Shown: positions 1-8,071 of the stretch, in pieces
Layout: every line of letters starts with the position of its first letter
Position numbering within the stretch: position 1 is the stretch's first letter
Origin: Porphyrobacter sp.
GTDB lineage: Bacteria > Pseudomonadota > Alphaproteobacteria > Sphingomonadales > Sphingomonadaceae
DNA length: 12,023 bases
Assembly: GCA_021732945.1 (NCBI GenBank)
Contig: JAKFWB010000537.1
Coordinates: 1 to 12,023, forward strand
Direction of reading: 5' to 3'
The notes under the pieces: model-generated
What the model was told of the DNA's origin: nothing
The model's input: only the letters and a program-made list of their open reading frames with translations
The model's database searches: none
Translations under genes and position numbers: made by a program

Positions 1-1222
1 GGCGATGGAGCCCGAAATCCTGCTGCTGGACGAGCCGCTCTAGGCGCTCGACGCGCTCACCCGCGCAAAACTGCAGGACGAGATCGAGCGTATTCGCAAG
101 GAGGAGGGCCGCACCATCCTGCTTGTCACCAATGATGTGGACGAGGCCTTGTTGCTGGCAGACAGGGTGGCGGTGCTGACTCCGGCACCGGCCGCGCGGA
201 TCGGTCAGATCTGGCAAGTCGATGTGGCGCGCCCGCGCGACCGCGAAGGGGTCAACGCCGATGCCACCTACCAGCGGCTGCGCAAGGAGATCGTCGACTA
301 TCTCGGCGCGCTGAATGAGCAGAGCGGCAGCGTGGGCGAAAGCACGGTTGCCCTGCCCAATGTCACCCCGCTCGACCTTGCGCCCCCGCCGCAGGCCTAT
401 CGCGATGCGGCCCGCAGTGCGGTCGACAAGCGCTATCTGGAGTTTTTCCGGCTCGACAAGGTCTACCCCACCCCCAAGGGCCCGCTGAAGGTGGTCGAGG
501 ATTTCAACCTGCTGATGGACCGGGGCGAGTTCATCTCGCTGATCGGCCATTCGGGCTGCGGCAAATCGACTGTGCTGTCGATGGCGGCAGGCCTCAATGC
601 GATCAGCGGCGGCGGGATCGTGCTCGACAACCGCGAGATCACCGCCGCAGGGCCCGACAAGGCGGTGGTGTTCCAGGCCCCCAGCCTGATGCCCTGGCTG
701 ACCGCGCGCGAGAATGTCGCGCTGGGGGTGGAGCGGGTTTACCCCCACGCCGCCAAGGCCGAGCGGGCCGACATCATCGATTACTATCTCGACCGGGTCG
801 GCCTTGGCGATGCCACGGACAAGATGGCCGCCGAAATGTCGAACGGGATGCGCCAGCGGGTTGGCATCGCGCGCGCCTTCGCGCTTTCACCGCGGCTGCT
901 GCTGCTTGATGAGCCCTTCGGGATGCTCGACAGCCTTACGCGCTGGGATTTGCAGGACGTGCTGGTCGAAACCTGGAACCGCACCAAGGTGACCGCGATC
1001 ATGGTGACCCATGACGTGGACGAGGCGATTCTGCTGGCTGACCGGGTGGTGATGATGACCAACGGGCCGCGCGCCACGATCGGCAAGATCCTGACGGTCG
1101 ACCTGCCTCGCCCGCGCAATCGCAAGGAGCTGCTCGAACACCCGCAGTTCTACCAATACCGGCAGGAGGTGCTGCATTTCCTTGCCGAATATGACCACGG
1201 CCCGGCGACCAAAGCTGCCTGA
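1..1222 (+). pseudogene. Tandem ABC ATPase of a nitrate/nitrite-type importer, 5'-truncated by the window and interrupted by TAG
   Basis: The reading frame enters the window open (first full codon at base 2), reads the Walker B region of a first ATPase domain (LLLDEPL), hits TAG at 41-43, and continues in the same frame to TGA at 1220-1222. After the stop it shows the rest of domain 1 (ALDALTR, then TNDVDEALLLADRV), a linker of about 100 residues, and a complete second domain. Domain 2 has Walker A GHSGCGKST (545-571), Q-loop VVFQAPSLMPW, signature MSNGM (836-850), Walker B LLLLDEP, D-loop GMLDSLT and H-loop His (1010-1012). The closest match is the NrtC/NrtD (nitrate, sulfonate, taurine) ATPase group, which energises inner-membrane uptake. 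A GTG at 137 is inside the domain-1 H-loop region and is not a credible native start. A GTG at 332 in the linker could in principle restart a roughly 296-residue protein holding domain 2. The stop could also be a sequencing error. The nitrate role is inferred from the neighbours. Confidence 0.8.
41..43 (+). other. In-frame amber codon in the D-loop of ATPase domain 1
   Basis: The context reads LLLDEPL-stop-ALDALTR. ABC ATPases commonly have DEPLSALDALTR here, so a serine TCG changed to TAG by one base would explain it. A glycine codon (DEPLGALD) would need two changes. The frame is intact on both sides with no sign of an indel. Confidence 0.85.
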
Positions 1223-1383
1223 CCGGGCCCACCGCTTCCACGTGGTGAGTTGCGGCAATGGCGCCGCGCTCTGTCAGCCACGCCTCTCCGGCGGCCCGCA
1301 TGGGTCACCACTGTTCGGGCAACGATGCTCGGCTTCCCGTTAGCACGATGCGACCGCTCAACGGCGGCGCAAAGGGGGTCTTG
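1223..1383 (+). promoter_or_regulatory. 161-base gap before the porin gene, possible leader
   Basis: This is the longest gap inside the nitrate locus, so it is the likeliest place for a separate promoter or leader for the porin and downstream genes. It contains a perfect 8-base palindrome CCACGTGG at 1238-1245. I could not pick out a convincing -35/-10 pair or a factor-independent terminator. The frame of the downstream porin stays open across most of it, back to 1258, but that stretch lacks protein-like character. Confidence 0.3.
1371..1378 (+). promoter_or_regulatory. Ribosome binding site deciding the porin start
   Basis: AAAGGGGG ends 5 bases before ATG 1384. The protein from that ATG begins at once with a signal peptide, which settles the start against the longer frame opening at 1258. 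Confidence 0.7.
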
Positions 1384-2595
1384 ATGCGTTCGAAATTTCT
1401 CGCCTGTGCCGCTGTCCTTGCCGTCACTTCCACGCCCGCGCTGGCCGGGCCACTTGCCCCGCAGAAGATCGGCGAGGATGTTACTCTGGACCCGATTGTC
1501 GATGCGCGGCTGCGGCTGGAAACCAATGACCAGTCGAACTTCCCGGACACCGCCACCTCGATCACGGTCCACACCCGCCTGGGGGCGGAGCTGAAGGCAA
1601 AAGGCTTCTCGCTGATTGCCGAGGGCGAGTTCACCCGCGCACTGGAGGATGATTTCAACGACACCATCCCCGGCAACGGGGTGGAGCCCTTCCCCGTCAT
1701 CGCCGATCCCGACACGACCGAGCTCAACCGGCTCAGCATCGGCTATGCCGCCAAGGATTTCTCCGCCACCGTGGGCCGCCAGCGGATCATCCACGAGAAC
1801 GCGCGCTTCATCGGCAACGTCATCTGGCGGCAGAACGAGCAGACCTTCGATGCAGTGCGCGCGATCGGCAAGCTCGGCCCGGTCGAGATCGACCAGACCT
1901 ATGCCATCAGCCAGCGCACGATCTTCGGATCGAAGAGCCCGAACCAGGAATTCGAAGGCGATTTCCTGTTAACCAAGGTCGCCGCCGTGTTCGATCCGGT
2001 GCGCATCGTCGCCTTCCGCTACGAGTATGATTACGACACCCGCCTTGCCTTTTCGAGCCAGACCTATGGCGCGACCGTCACCGCGACGATCCCGGCCGGC
2101 AAGGCCAAGATCGGCCTGAAGGGCGGCTACGCCAACGAGCGCGATACCGGGCGTAACCCGGTCAATTTCAGCGCGGATTACTTCCTCGCCGAAGGCAGCG
2201 TGGCCTACGCGGGCTTCACCTTGCGCGCCCAGTATGAAGAGCTGGGCAGCGATGGCGGGCGCGCCGCGTTCCAGACCCCGCTCGCCACGGCCCACGCCTT
2301 CCAAGGCTATGCCGACCTGTTCCTCATCACCCCGGCGGGTGGCGTGCGCGACAGCAACGTCCGCCTTTCGAAGAAGTTCGCGATCAAGGGCTTGCCCAGC
2401 GGCTTGACCGTAGAGGCGACCTATCACGAATTCGACAGCGACTTCGGCGGGCTGGATTACGGCACCGAAGTCGACGGTGTGGTGAGCTTCAAGATCGGCG
2501 ATGTCGGCCTGCTGGCGAAATACGGCAACTACCAGACCCAAGGCTTCGGCCCCGACACCACCCGCTTCACCCTCCAGGCCGAAGTCAGCTTCTGA
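1384..2595 (+). CDS. Outer-membrane beta-barrel porin, alginate-export-family-like
   Basis: This is a 403-residue protein with a classical signal peptide (MRSKFLACAAVLAVTSTPALA, cleavage after residue 21). The body is rich in alternating, aromatic-ended strands, and the last residue is Phe, as needed for BAM-dependent insertion. Residues 130-159 hold a GRQR...FIGNVIWRQNEQTFDAVR block of the kind I associate with the alginate_exp porin family. It lies 161 bases after the transporter gene and 36 bases before nirB on the same strand. This position suggests an outer-membrane channel for nitrate or nitrite rather than alginate, but that is inference from position only. The start is ATG 1384, because the longer frame from 1258 would bury the signal peptide. 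It could also be a general anion porin. The beta-barrel assignment is firm; the family name is moderately sure and the substrate is unknown. Confidence 0.8.
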   Translation: MRSKFLACAAVLAVTSTPALAGPLAPQKIGEDVTLDPIVDARLRLETNDQSNFPDTATSITVHTRLGAELKAKGFSLIAEGEFTRALEDDFNDTIPGNGVEPFPVIADPDTTELNRLSIGYAAKDFSATVGRQRIIHENARFIGNVIWRQNEQTFDAVRAIGKLGPVEIDQTYAISQRTIFGSKSPNQEFEGDFLLTKVAAVFDPVRIVAFRYEYDYDTRLAFSSQTYGATVTATIPAGKAKIGLKGGYANERDTGRNPVNFSADYFLAEGSVAYAGFTLRAQYEELGSDGGRAAFQTPLATAHAFQGYADLFLITPAGGVRDSNVRLSKKFAIKGLPSGLTVEATYHEFDSDFGGLDYGTEVDGVVSFKIGDVGLLAKYGNYQTQGFGPDTTRFTLQAEVSF

Positions 2596-2620
2596 GCCCG
2601 GCGCTCTGCCCCGCATCAAC

Positions 2621-2626
2621 GGAGAA
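2621..2626 (+). promoter_or_regulatory. Ribosome binding site for the GTG start of nirB
   Basis: GGAGAA lies in the 36-base gap after the porin stop, with GGAG ending 7 bases before GTG 2632. No ATG in frame is as well placed ahead of the FAD-binding motif. Confidence 0.7.
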
Positions 2627-2631
2627 CCCAA

Positions 2632-5151
2632 GTGAACCTGCAAACCAGCATCCCGGCACCCCGCCACGCTGACGCCAAGGAACGGCTTGTCGTGATCGGC
2701 AACGGCATGGCCGGGTGCCGCGCGGTGGAGGAAATCCTCGCGCTCGAACCGGACCGCTGGGCGATCACGATCTTCGGGGCAGAGCCAAGGGTCAATTACA
2801 ATCGCATCATGCTCTCCCCCGTGCTGGCGGGAGAGAAGAGCTTCGATGAGATCGTGATCAACACCGCCGAATGGTATGCCGACAATGGCATCACTCTCGT
2901 CAGCGGCGATCCGGTGGTGCATATTGATCGCGCCGCACAGCAGGTGGTCTCGCGCGGCGGGCGGATCGAAAGCTATGATCGGCTGCTGATCGCCACGGGG
3001 TCTGATCCGTTTGTGATCCCGGTGCCGGGCAAGGATCTGCCCGGCGTCGTCACCTTCCGCGATCTTGACGATGTCGAGACGATGCTCGCCGCGGCCGAGA
3101 CCAGCAGCAGGGCGGTGGTGATCGGCGGCGGATTGCTCGGGCTCGAAGCGGCGCACGGTCTCAGCTTGCGCGGCATGGCAGTGACGGTCGTTCACCTGAT
3201 GCCCACCCTGATGGAACGCCAGCTCGACGAGGCGGCGGGCTATCTCCTCAAGTCCGAGCTGGAAGGCCGGGGGATGACGATCCTGACCGGTGCGGACACC
3301 GCCGAAATCATCGAACAGGACGGGCGCGTGGGCGGCGTCCGATTGAAGGACGGCACCGAAATCCCCGCCGATCTGGTGGTCATGGCGGTCGGCATCCGGC
3401 CCAACGGCACTCTCGCCAAGGCCAGCGGGCTGGCGGTCGAGCGCGGGATCATCGTCGATGACGACATGGTCACCAGCGATCCGGCGATCCTTGCCGTGGG
3501 CGAATGCGTGCAGCATCGCGGGGCGTGCTACGGCCTTGTCGCGCCGATCTGGGAGATGTGCCGCGCGCTCGCCGCAGGGCTGGCCGCCAGCCCCAAGGGC
3601 TATGAAGGCTCGGTCACCTCGACCAAGCTCAAGGTCTCGGGCGTCGATGTCTTCTCCGCCGGCGACTTCAGCGGTGGCGAGGGATGCGAGGACATTGTCC
3701 TGCGCGATGCAGCGCGTGGGATTTACAAGCGCGTGGTGGTGAAGGACGACCGCGTCGTCGGCGCGGTGCTGTATGGCGATACGCAGGACGGCAACTGGTA
3801 TTTCGATCTGCTCCGGCAGCAGCAGGACGTCTCCGACATCCGCGAGGCGCTGATCTTCGGGCAGGCCTTCGCCGCCGGGGGCGCGCTCGCGGACCCTAAC
3901 GCCGCCGTTGCAGCACTTTCGGACGACGCAGAAATCTGCGGCTGCAACGGCGTGTCCAAGGGCAAGGTGGTCGCCTGCATCACCGGCGGCGCGGCGAGCC
4001 TCGATGCGGTGCGCGCCGGGTGCAAGGCGTCAGCCAGCTGCGGATCGTGCACGGACCTCGTCGAACGCCTGCTCGCGCTGACGCTGGGCGACGGGGTCGA
4101 GGAAAGCGCCAAGACGCTGTGCGGCTGCACCAGCTTCGGCCACGATGACGTGCGCCCCGCGATCGTGGAGCGCGGATTCCGGTCGATCCCGCAGGTCATG
4201 CAGGAACTCCACTGGTCGACCCCGGATGGCTGCTCCAAGTGCCGCCCAGCGCTCAATTACTACCTGCTGTGCGCGTGGCCCGGCGAATATGTCGACGATC
4301 AGAAAAGCCGCTTCGTCAACGAGCGGATGCACGCCAACATCCAGAAGGATGGCACCTATTCGGTCGTCCCGCGCATGTGGGGCGGGATCACCAATCCGCG
4401 CGAGCTGCGCGCGATTGCCGACGTGGTCGAGAAATACGACGCGCGCATGGTCAAGGTCACGGGCGGCCAGCGGCTCGACATTTTCGGGATCAAAAAGGAA
4501 GATCTGCCCGCCGTCTGGGCTGACCTGAACGCCGCCGGGATGGTCTCGGGCCACGCCTATGGCAAGAGCCTGCGCACGGTGAAGACCTGCGTCGGCAGCG
4601 AATGGTGCCGGTTCGGCACGCAGGATTCGACCGGGCTCGGGGTCAAGCTCGAACAGATGAGCTGGGGCAGCTGGATGCCGCACAAGTTCAAGATGGCAGT
4701 GAGCGGCTGCCCGAGGAATTGCGCCGAGGCGACGATCAAGGATTTCGGCGTGGTCTGCGTCGACAGCGGCTATGAACTCCACATCGGCGGCAATGGCGGG
4801 ATCAAGGTGCGCGCCACCGATCTGCTCACCCGGGTCGCGACGGAGGAAGAAGCGCTCGAACACTGTGCCGCCTTCGTCCAGCTTTACCGCGAGGATGCCT
4901 GGTATCTGGAACGCACCGCGCCGTGGTTGGAGCGCAAGGGTCTCGAATGGATCAAGGCGCAGCTTTACGATGATCCGGGGGCAGTGAAGGCGCTCGCTGC
5001 GCGGTTCCACTATTCGCAGCAGTTCATGCAGGACGACCCCTGGGCGCAGCGCGCGGCTGGCGACAGGGCGGACCTGCACAGCCATGTCGGGCGGATCACC
5101 GCCGGGCCGCCCGCTGACGGCATCCTTAAGGCGATGGAGCCGGCGAAATGA
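2632..5151 (+). CDS. nirB: Assimilatory NADH-nitrite reductase, large subunit
   Basis: This 839-residue cytoplasmic enzyme reduces nitrite to ammonium with six electrons from NADH. In order it shows an FAD-binding Rossmann motif (G23-x-G25-xx-G28) and an NADH-binding motif GGGLLG at 165-170. An ILAVGEC segment closes the oxidoreductase part. Two BFD-type [2Fe-2S] domains follow (C436/C438/C470/C473 and C497/C499/C534/C537), then the ferredoxin-like half-domain and the siroheme/[4Fe-4S] domain. The cluster ligands there are C653-x5-C659 (TCVGSEWC) and C693-x3-C697 (SGCPRNC). Length and domain order match full-length NirB, and no key residue is missing. The start is GTG 2632. Its last bases overlap the nirD start (ATGA at 5148-5151), indicating translational coupling. 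It depends on siroheme, whose first committed enzyme is encoded downstream. Confidence 0.97.
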   Translation: MNLQTSIPAPRHADAKERLVVIGNGMAGCRAVEEILALEPDRWAITIFGAEPRVNYNRIMLSPVLAGEKSFDEIVINTAEWYADNGITLVSGDPVVHIDRAAQQVVSRGGRIESYDRLLIATGSDPFVIPVPGKDLPGVVTFRDLDDVETMLAAAETSSRAVVIGGGLLGLEAAHGLSLRGMAVTVVHLMPTLMERQLDEAAGYLLKSELEGRGMTILTGADTAEIIEQDGRVGGVRLKDGTEIPADLVVMAVGIRPNGTLAKASGLAVERGIIVDDDMVTSDPAILAVGECVQHRGACYGLVAPIWEMCRALAAGLAASPKGYEGSVTSTKLKVSGVDVFSAGDFSGGEGCEDIVLRDAARGIYKRVVVKDDRVVGAVLYGDTQDGNWYFDLLRQQQDVSDIREALIFGQAFAAGGALADPNAAVAALSDDAEICGCNGVSKGKVVACITGGAASLDAVRAGCKASASCGSCTDLVERLLALTLGDGVEESAKTLCGCTSFGHDDVRPAIVERGFRSIPQVMQELHWSTPDGCSKCRPALNYYLLCAWPGEYVDDQKSRFVNERMHANIQKDGTYSVVPRMWGGITNPRELRAIADVVEKYDARMVKVTGGQRLDIFGIKKEDLPAVWADLNAAGMVSGHAYGKSLRTVKTCVGSEWCRFGTQDSTGLGVKLEQMSWGSWMPHKFKMAVSGCPRNCAEATIKDFGVVCVDSGYELHIGGNGGIKVRATDLLTRVATEEEALEHCAAFVQLYREDAWYLERTAPWLERKGLEWIKAQLYDDPGAVKALAARFHYSQQFMQDDPWAQRAAGDRADLHSHVGRITAGPPADGILKAMEPAK

Positions 5152-5489
5152 GCGCGGACTGGGTGAGCGTGTGCGCGGTTGGTGCGATTGAGCCGGGCAT
5201 GGCGGGAACCGTGCCGGTCGAGGGCGCGGAGGAAATCGCGATCTTCCACACCATCGGCGGGGCGTTCTATGCGCTGGTCAACAAGTGCCCGCACAAGGGC
5301 GGCCCGCTGTCGCAAGGCATCGTCCACGGCGACAGCGTCTCGTGCCCGCTGCACAACTGGCGCATTTCGCTGCAATCGGGCGAGGCATTGGGCGGGGACA
5401 AAGGCTGCACGCCGACCATCCCGCTCAAGGTCGAAGACGGGATGATCTGGCTCGACCGGGCGGCGATCATGGCGCGGGCCGGGGCCTGA
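5148..5489 (+). CDS. nirD: Nitrite reductase small subunit, Rieske-type
   Basis: This 113-residue protein with the Rieske ferredoxin fold is the partner of NirB. The cluster-binding signature is complete: C47-P-H49 (KCPHKGGPLSQG) and C66-P-L-H69 (SCPLHNW). It should therefore bind a [2Fe-2S] cluster, whereas some NirD proteins, such as the enteric one as I recall, lack these ligands. The start codon overlaps the nirB stop (ATGA), and nasA begins 11 bases after its stop. The position between nitrite and nitrate reductase genes and the full ligand set resemble NasG of Paracoccus, a ferredoxin serving both reductases. That role is an inference here. Confidence 0.95.
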   Translation: MSADWVSVCAVGAIEPGMAGTVPVEGAEEIAIFHTIGGAFYALVNKCPHKGGPLSQGIVHGDSVSCPLHNWRISLQSGEALGGDKGCTPTIPLKVEDGMIWLDRAAIMARAGA

Positions 5490-5493
5490 GGGG
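5488..5493 (+). promoter_or_regulatory. Ribosome binding site for the GTG start of nasA
   Basis: GAGGGG overlaps the nirD stop codon and ends 7 bases before GTG 5501. It supports the start that puts the N-terminal cysteine cluster at residue 8. A start at 5285 would add 72 low-complexity, Arg- and Gly-rich residues that are a shadow of nirD. Confidence 0.65.
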
Positions 5494-5500
5494 CAAGGCG

Positions 5501-8071
5501 GTGGCTCCGATCAAGACCACCTGTGCCTATTGCGGCGTCGGCTGCGGGATCGCGGCCGAGGTGACCGGCCCGCGCGCCGTTACCATCCGGGGCGATACCG
5601 ACCACCCCGCCAATCGCGGTGCTCTATGTTCCAAGGGCACGCATCTGGGCGAGACAGTCGCGCTGGAGGGGCGGCTGCTCCACCCAATGATCGGCAACCA
5701 GCGCGTCAGCTGGGACCATGCCACTGCCGAAGTCGCAGCGCGCCTCAAGGCCTGCATTGCCGAACATGGGCCGGACAGCGTTGCCTTCTATGTCTCGGGC
5801 CAGCTTTTGACCGAGGATTACTACGTCGCCAACAAGCTGATGAAGGGCTTCATCGGTTCGGGGAATATCGACACCAATTCGCGCCTTTGCATGGCGAGCG
5901 CGGTGGCCGCGCACAGCCGCGCCTTCGGCGAGGATGTGGTGCCCTGCACCTATGACGATCTCGATGCTGCCGATCTGATCCTGCTGGTGGGCTCCAACAC
6001 CGCATGGTGCCACCCGGTCATCTGGCAGCGGATCGAGCGCGCGCGTGAGGCGCATGGCACCCGGTTGGTGGTGATCGACCCGCGCCGCACCGAAACCGCC
6101 GAGCGCGCCGATCTCCACATCCCGATCGCCCCCGATGGCGATGTCGCGCTGTTCGATGCGCTGCTCGCCAGCCTTGCGGTTGATCGCGCTGGCGTGGAGG
6201 CGCGCTGCGAGGTGCCCGATGGCTTCTGGGACAACCGCTCGGCCGAGCACGGGATCGACCCGCAGCTGATTGCCGATCTGCTGGCGATGGTCGCTGCCTC
6301 TGATCGCATGATCACCCTGTTCAGCCAGGGCGCGAACCAATCGCGCAGCGGGACTGACAAGGGCAATGCGATCATCAACCTCCACCTTGCCACCGGGCAC
6401 ATCAACCGGCCCGGCGCGGGGCCGTTCAGCATCACCGGCCAGCCCAATGCCATTGGCTGGCTCGAGGTCGGTGGGCTGGCCAATATGCTCGCCTGCCATC
6501 TGGGCTTTTCGGATGAGGAGCGCGCGGCGGTCAGCGCTTTCTGGCAGACTGACCGGCTCGCCAAGGGGCCCGGCCTCAAGGCGGTTGATCTGTTCGAGGC
6601 CGTGCACCGGGGCGAGGTCAAATTCATCTGGATCATGGCCACCAACCCGGCGGTGTCCATGCCCGATGCGGGCCGGGTTCGCGAGGCGCTTGCCGGTTGC
6701 GAGACGGTGGTGGTCTCCGATGTGCTGGAGGATACCGACACCGCGCGCTTCGCGCATATCCGCCTGCCCGCGCTGGGCTGGGGGGAGAAGGATGGCACCG
6801 TCACCAATTCGGAACGCGTGATCAGCCGCCAGCGCGCATTGTTCGAAGCGCCGGGTGAAGCGCGCGCCGACTGGCGGATCATCGCCGATGTCGCCGCTGC
6901 GATGGGCCACGGCGCGGCCTTCGATTACCCGAACGCAGCCAGCGTGTTCCGCGAATATGCCGCCATGACCGCCCTCGCCGCCGCGCGCGGGCGCAAGCTT
7001 GATCTGAGCGCGCAGGCCGATCTCTCTGACGCCGCCTATGAGGCCATGCAGCCCTTGCGCTGGGGCGGCGCGCATCCCCTGGCCGATGGCTACCCGACGC
7101 CCACCGGCAAGCCCCGGCTGATCGCCCTCACCCCGCCCGCGCCGCGCGTGCCTGATGCCGCCTTTCCTCTCCGCCTCAACACCGGGCGGTATCGCGATCA
7201 GTGGCACACCATGACCCGCACCGGACTCAGCGCGAAGCTCGCCCATCACCGGCGTGAGCCGCTGGTCGAAATCAACCCTGCCGATGCCGCCGCTGCCGGG
7301 ATTGCCGAGGGCGATCTGTGCAAGGTCACGACCCCGGCGGGCACCAGCCTCTACCGTGCCACGTTGAGCGCAGGGCAGGGGCGCGGCGGGCTGTTTGTGC
7401 CGATGCACTGGACCGACCTGACCGCCGCACCGCACACCGGACGCACCGGCAGGCTCGCCAGCGCCGACACTGATCCGCTCTCGGGCCAGCCCGGCTTCAA
7501 GGATACACCGGCTCGCATCGCGCGCGCTGACCTCGCCTGGCGCGGCTTCCTGGTGGAGCGCGCGCCGCTTGCCACCCCCGATTGCGACTACTGGGTGCGC
7601 TCGCGGGTGGAGCATGGCTGGCTCTATGAACTCGGCGGCATCGAAGAGGCTGACCCTGATGCCCTCCTCCCCCAAGGCACCCGCAGCGAAGTGGCCTACG
7701 CCGCCAAGGGCATGCGGCGCTTTGCCGTGTGCGATGATGCCGGGATGCTCACCGCCGCGCTGTTCATCACCCGCAAGGGAGCGCTGCCGCCGCGCGAATG
7801 GATCGCCGCCCAGCTCGGCGCGCCGGTGGCAGACCCTGTTGCCATGCTTGCCGGTCGCCCGCGTGAGGCGGGGCCGGATCGCGGCGCCATCATCTGCGTG
7901 TGTCACGATGTCGGTGAAGGCGAAATCACCGCCGCCATGGCGGGCGGCGCTGCGACCGTCGCTTGCATCGGCAATGCCACTCGTGCGGGCACCAATTGCG
8001 GATCATGCCGCCCGCACATCGCGCGGATGATCGCGGACGCGCAGCTTGATCTGAAGGAGGCCGCAGAATGA
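5501..8071 (+). CDS. nasA: Assimilatory nitrate reductase, molybdenum catalytic subunit with C-terminal BFD domain
   Basis: From GTG 5501 this is an 856-residue cytoplasmic bis-MGD enzyme that reduces nitrate to nitrite. The N-terminus binds a [4Fe-4S] cluster with C8-x2-C11-x3-C15 and C43 (TTCAYCGVGCG, GALCSKG). The molybdopterin oxidoreductase core follows, with SRLCMASAVAAH, IWIMATNPAVSMPD and GWGEKDGTVTNSER blocks. A C-terminal molydopterin-dinucleotide-binding barrel comes next (PLRLNTGRYRDQWHTMTRTG onward). The final 60 residues are a BFD-like [2Fe-2S] domain with C799-x-C801 and C833-x2-C836. This is the soluble NasA/NasC type, not periplasmic NapA: there is no Tat signal. No separate flavoprotein electron donor is encoded beside it, so electrons probably enter through the BFD domain from a ferredoxin such as NirD. 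The stop overlaps the next gene by ATGA. Confidence 0.96.
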   Translation: MAPIKTTCAYCGVGCGIAAEVTGPRAVTIRGDTDHPANRGALCSKGTHLGETVALEGRLLHPMIGNQRVSWDHATAEVAARLKACIAEHGPDSVAFYVSGQLLTEDYYVANKLMKGFIGSGNIDTNSRLCMASAVAAHSRAFGEDVVPCTYDDLDAADLILLVGSNTAWCHPVIWQRIERAREAHGTRLVVIDPRRTETAERADLHIPIAPDGDVALFDALLASLAVDRAGVEARCEVPDGFWDNRSAEHGIDPQLIADLLAMVAASDRMITLFSQGANQSRSGTDKGNAIINLHLATGHINRPGAGPFSITGQPNAIGWLEVGGLANMLACHLGFSDEERAAVSAFWQTDRLAKGPGLKAVDLFEAVHRGEVKFIWIMATNPAVSMPDAGRVREALAGCETVVVSDVLEDTDTARFAHIRLPALGWGEKDGTVTNSERVISRQRALFEAPGEARADWRIIADVAAAMGHGAAFDYPNAASVFREYAAMTALAAARGRKLDLSAQADLSDAAYEAMQPLRWGGAHPLADGYPTPTGKPRLIALTPPAPRVPDAAFPLRLNTGRYRDQWHTMTRTGLSAKLAHHRREPLVEINPADAAAAGIAEGDLCKVTTPAGTSLYRATLSAGQGRGGLFVPMHWTDLTAAPHTGRTGRLASADTDPLSGQPGFKDTPARIARADLAWRGFLVERAPLATPDCDYWVRSRVEHGWLYELGGIEEADPDALLPQGTRSEVAYAAKGMRRFAVCDDAGMLTAALFITRKGALPPREWIAAQLGAPVADPVAMLAGRPREAGPDRGAIICVCHDVGEGEITAAMAGGAATVACIGNATRAGTNCGSCRPHIARMIADAQLDLKEAAE
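8054..8060 (+). promoter_or_regulatory. Strong ribosome binding site for the methyltransferase gene
   Basis: AAGGAGG sits inside the 3' end of nasA and ends 7 bases before ATG 8068, the start that overlaps the nasA stop. It favours this ATG over a second in-frame ATG at 8074. Confidence 0.75.

Noticed and set aside
1258..1383. Extended N-terminus of the porin frame
   Set aside because: It would place 42 residues ahead of a clear signal peptide, and ATG 1384 has its own ribosome binding site.
1969..3516. Long minus-strand frame opposite the porin and nirB
   Set aside because: It is His/Asp/Ala-rich shadow sequence that crosses two real genes and has no recognisable motif.
4030..5085. Minus-strand frame of 351 codons opposite nirB
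   Set aside because: It is a shadow of the siroheme domain coding strand with no protein-like features.
5285..5500. Extended N-terminus of the nasA frame
   Set aside because: These codons overlap nirD in another frame and encode an Arg/Gly-rich stretch unlike NasA. GTG 5501 has a good ribosome binding site.
5624..7906. Very long open frame on the minus strand opposite nasA (760 codons)
   Set aside because: Long antisense frames are expected opposite GC-rich genes. The translation shows no domain and nasA on the plus strand is certain.
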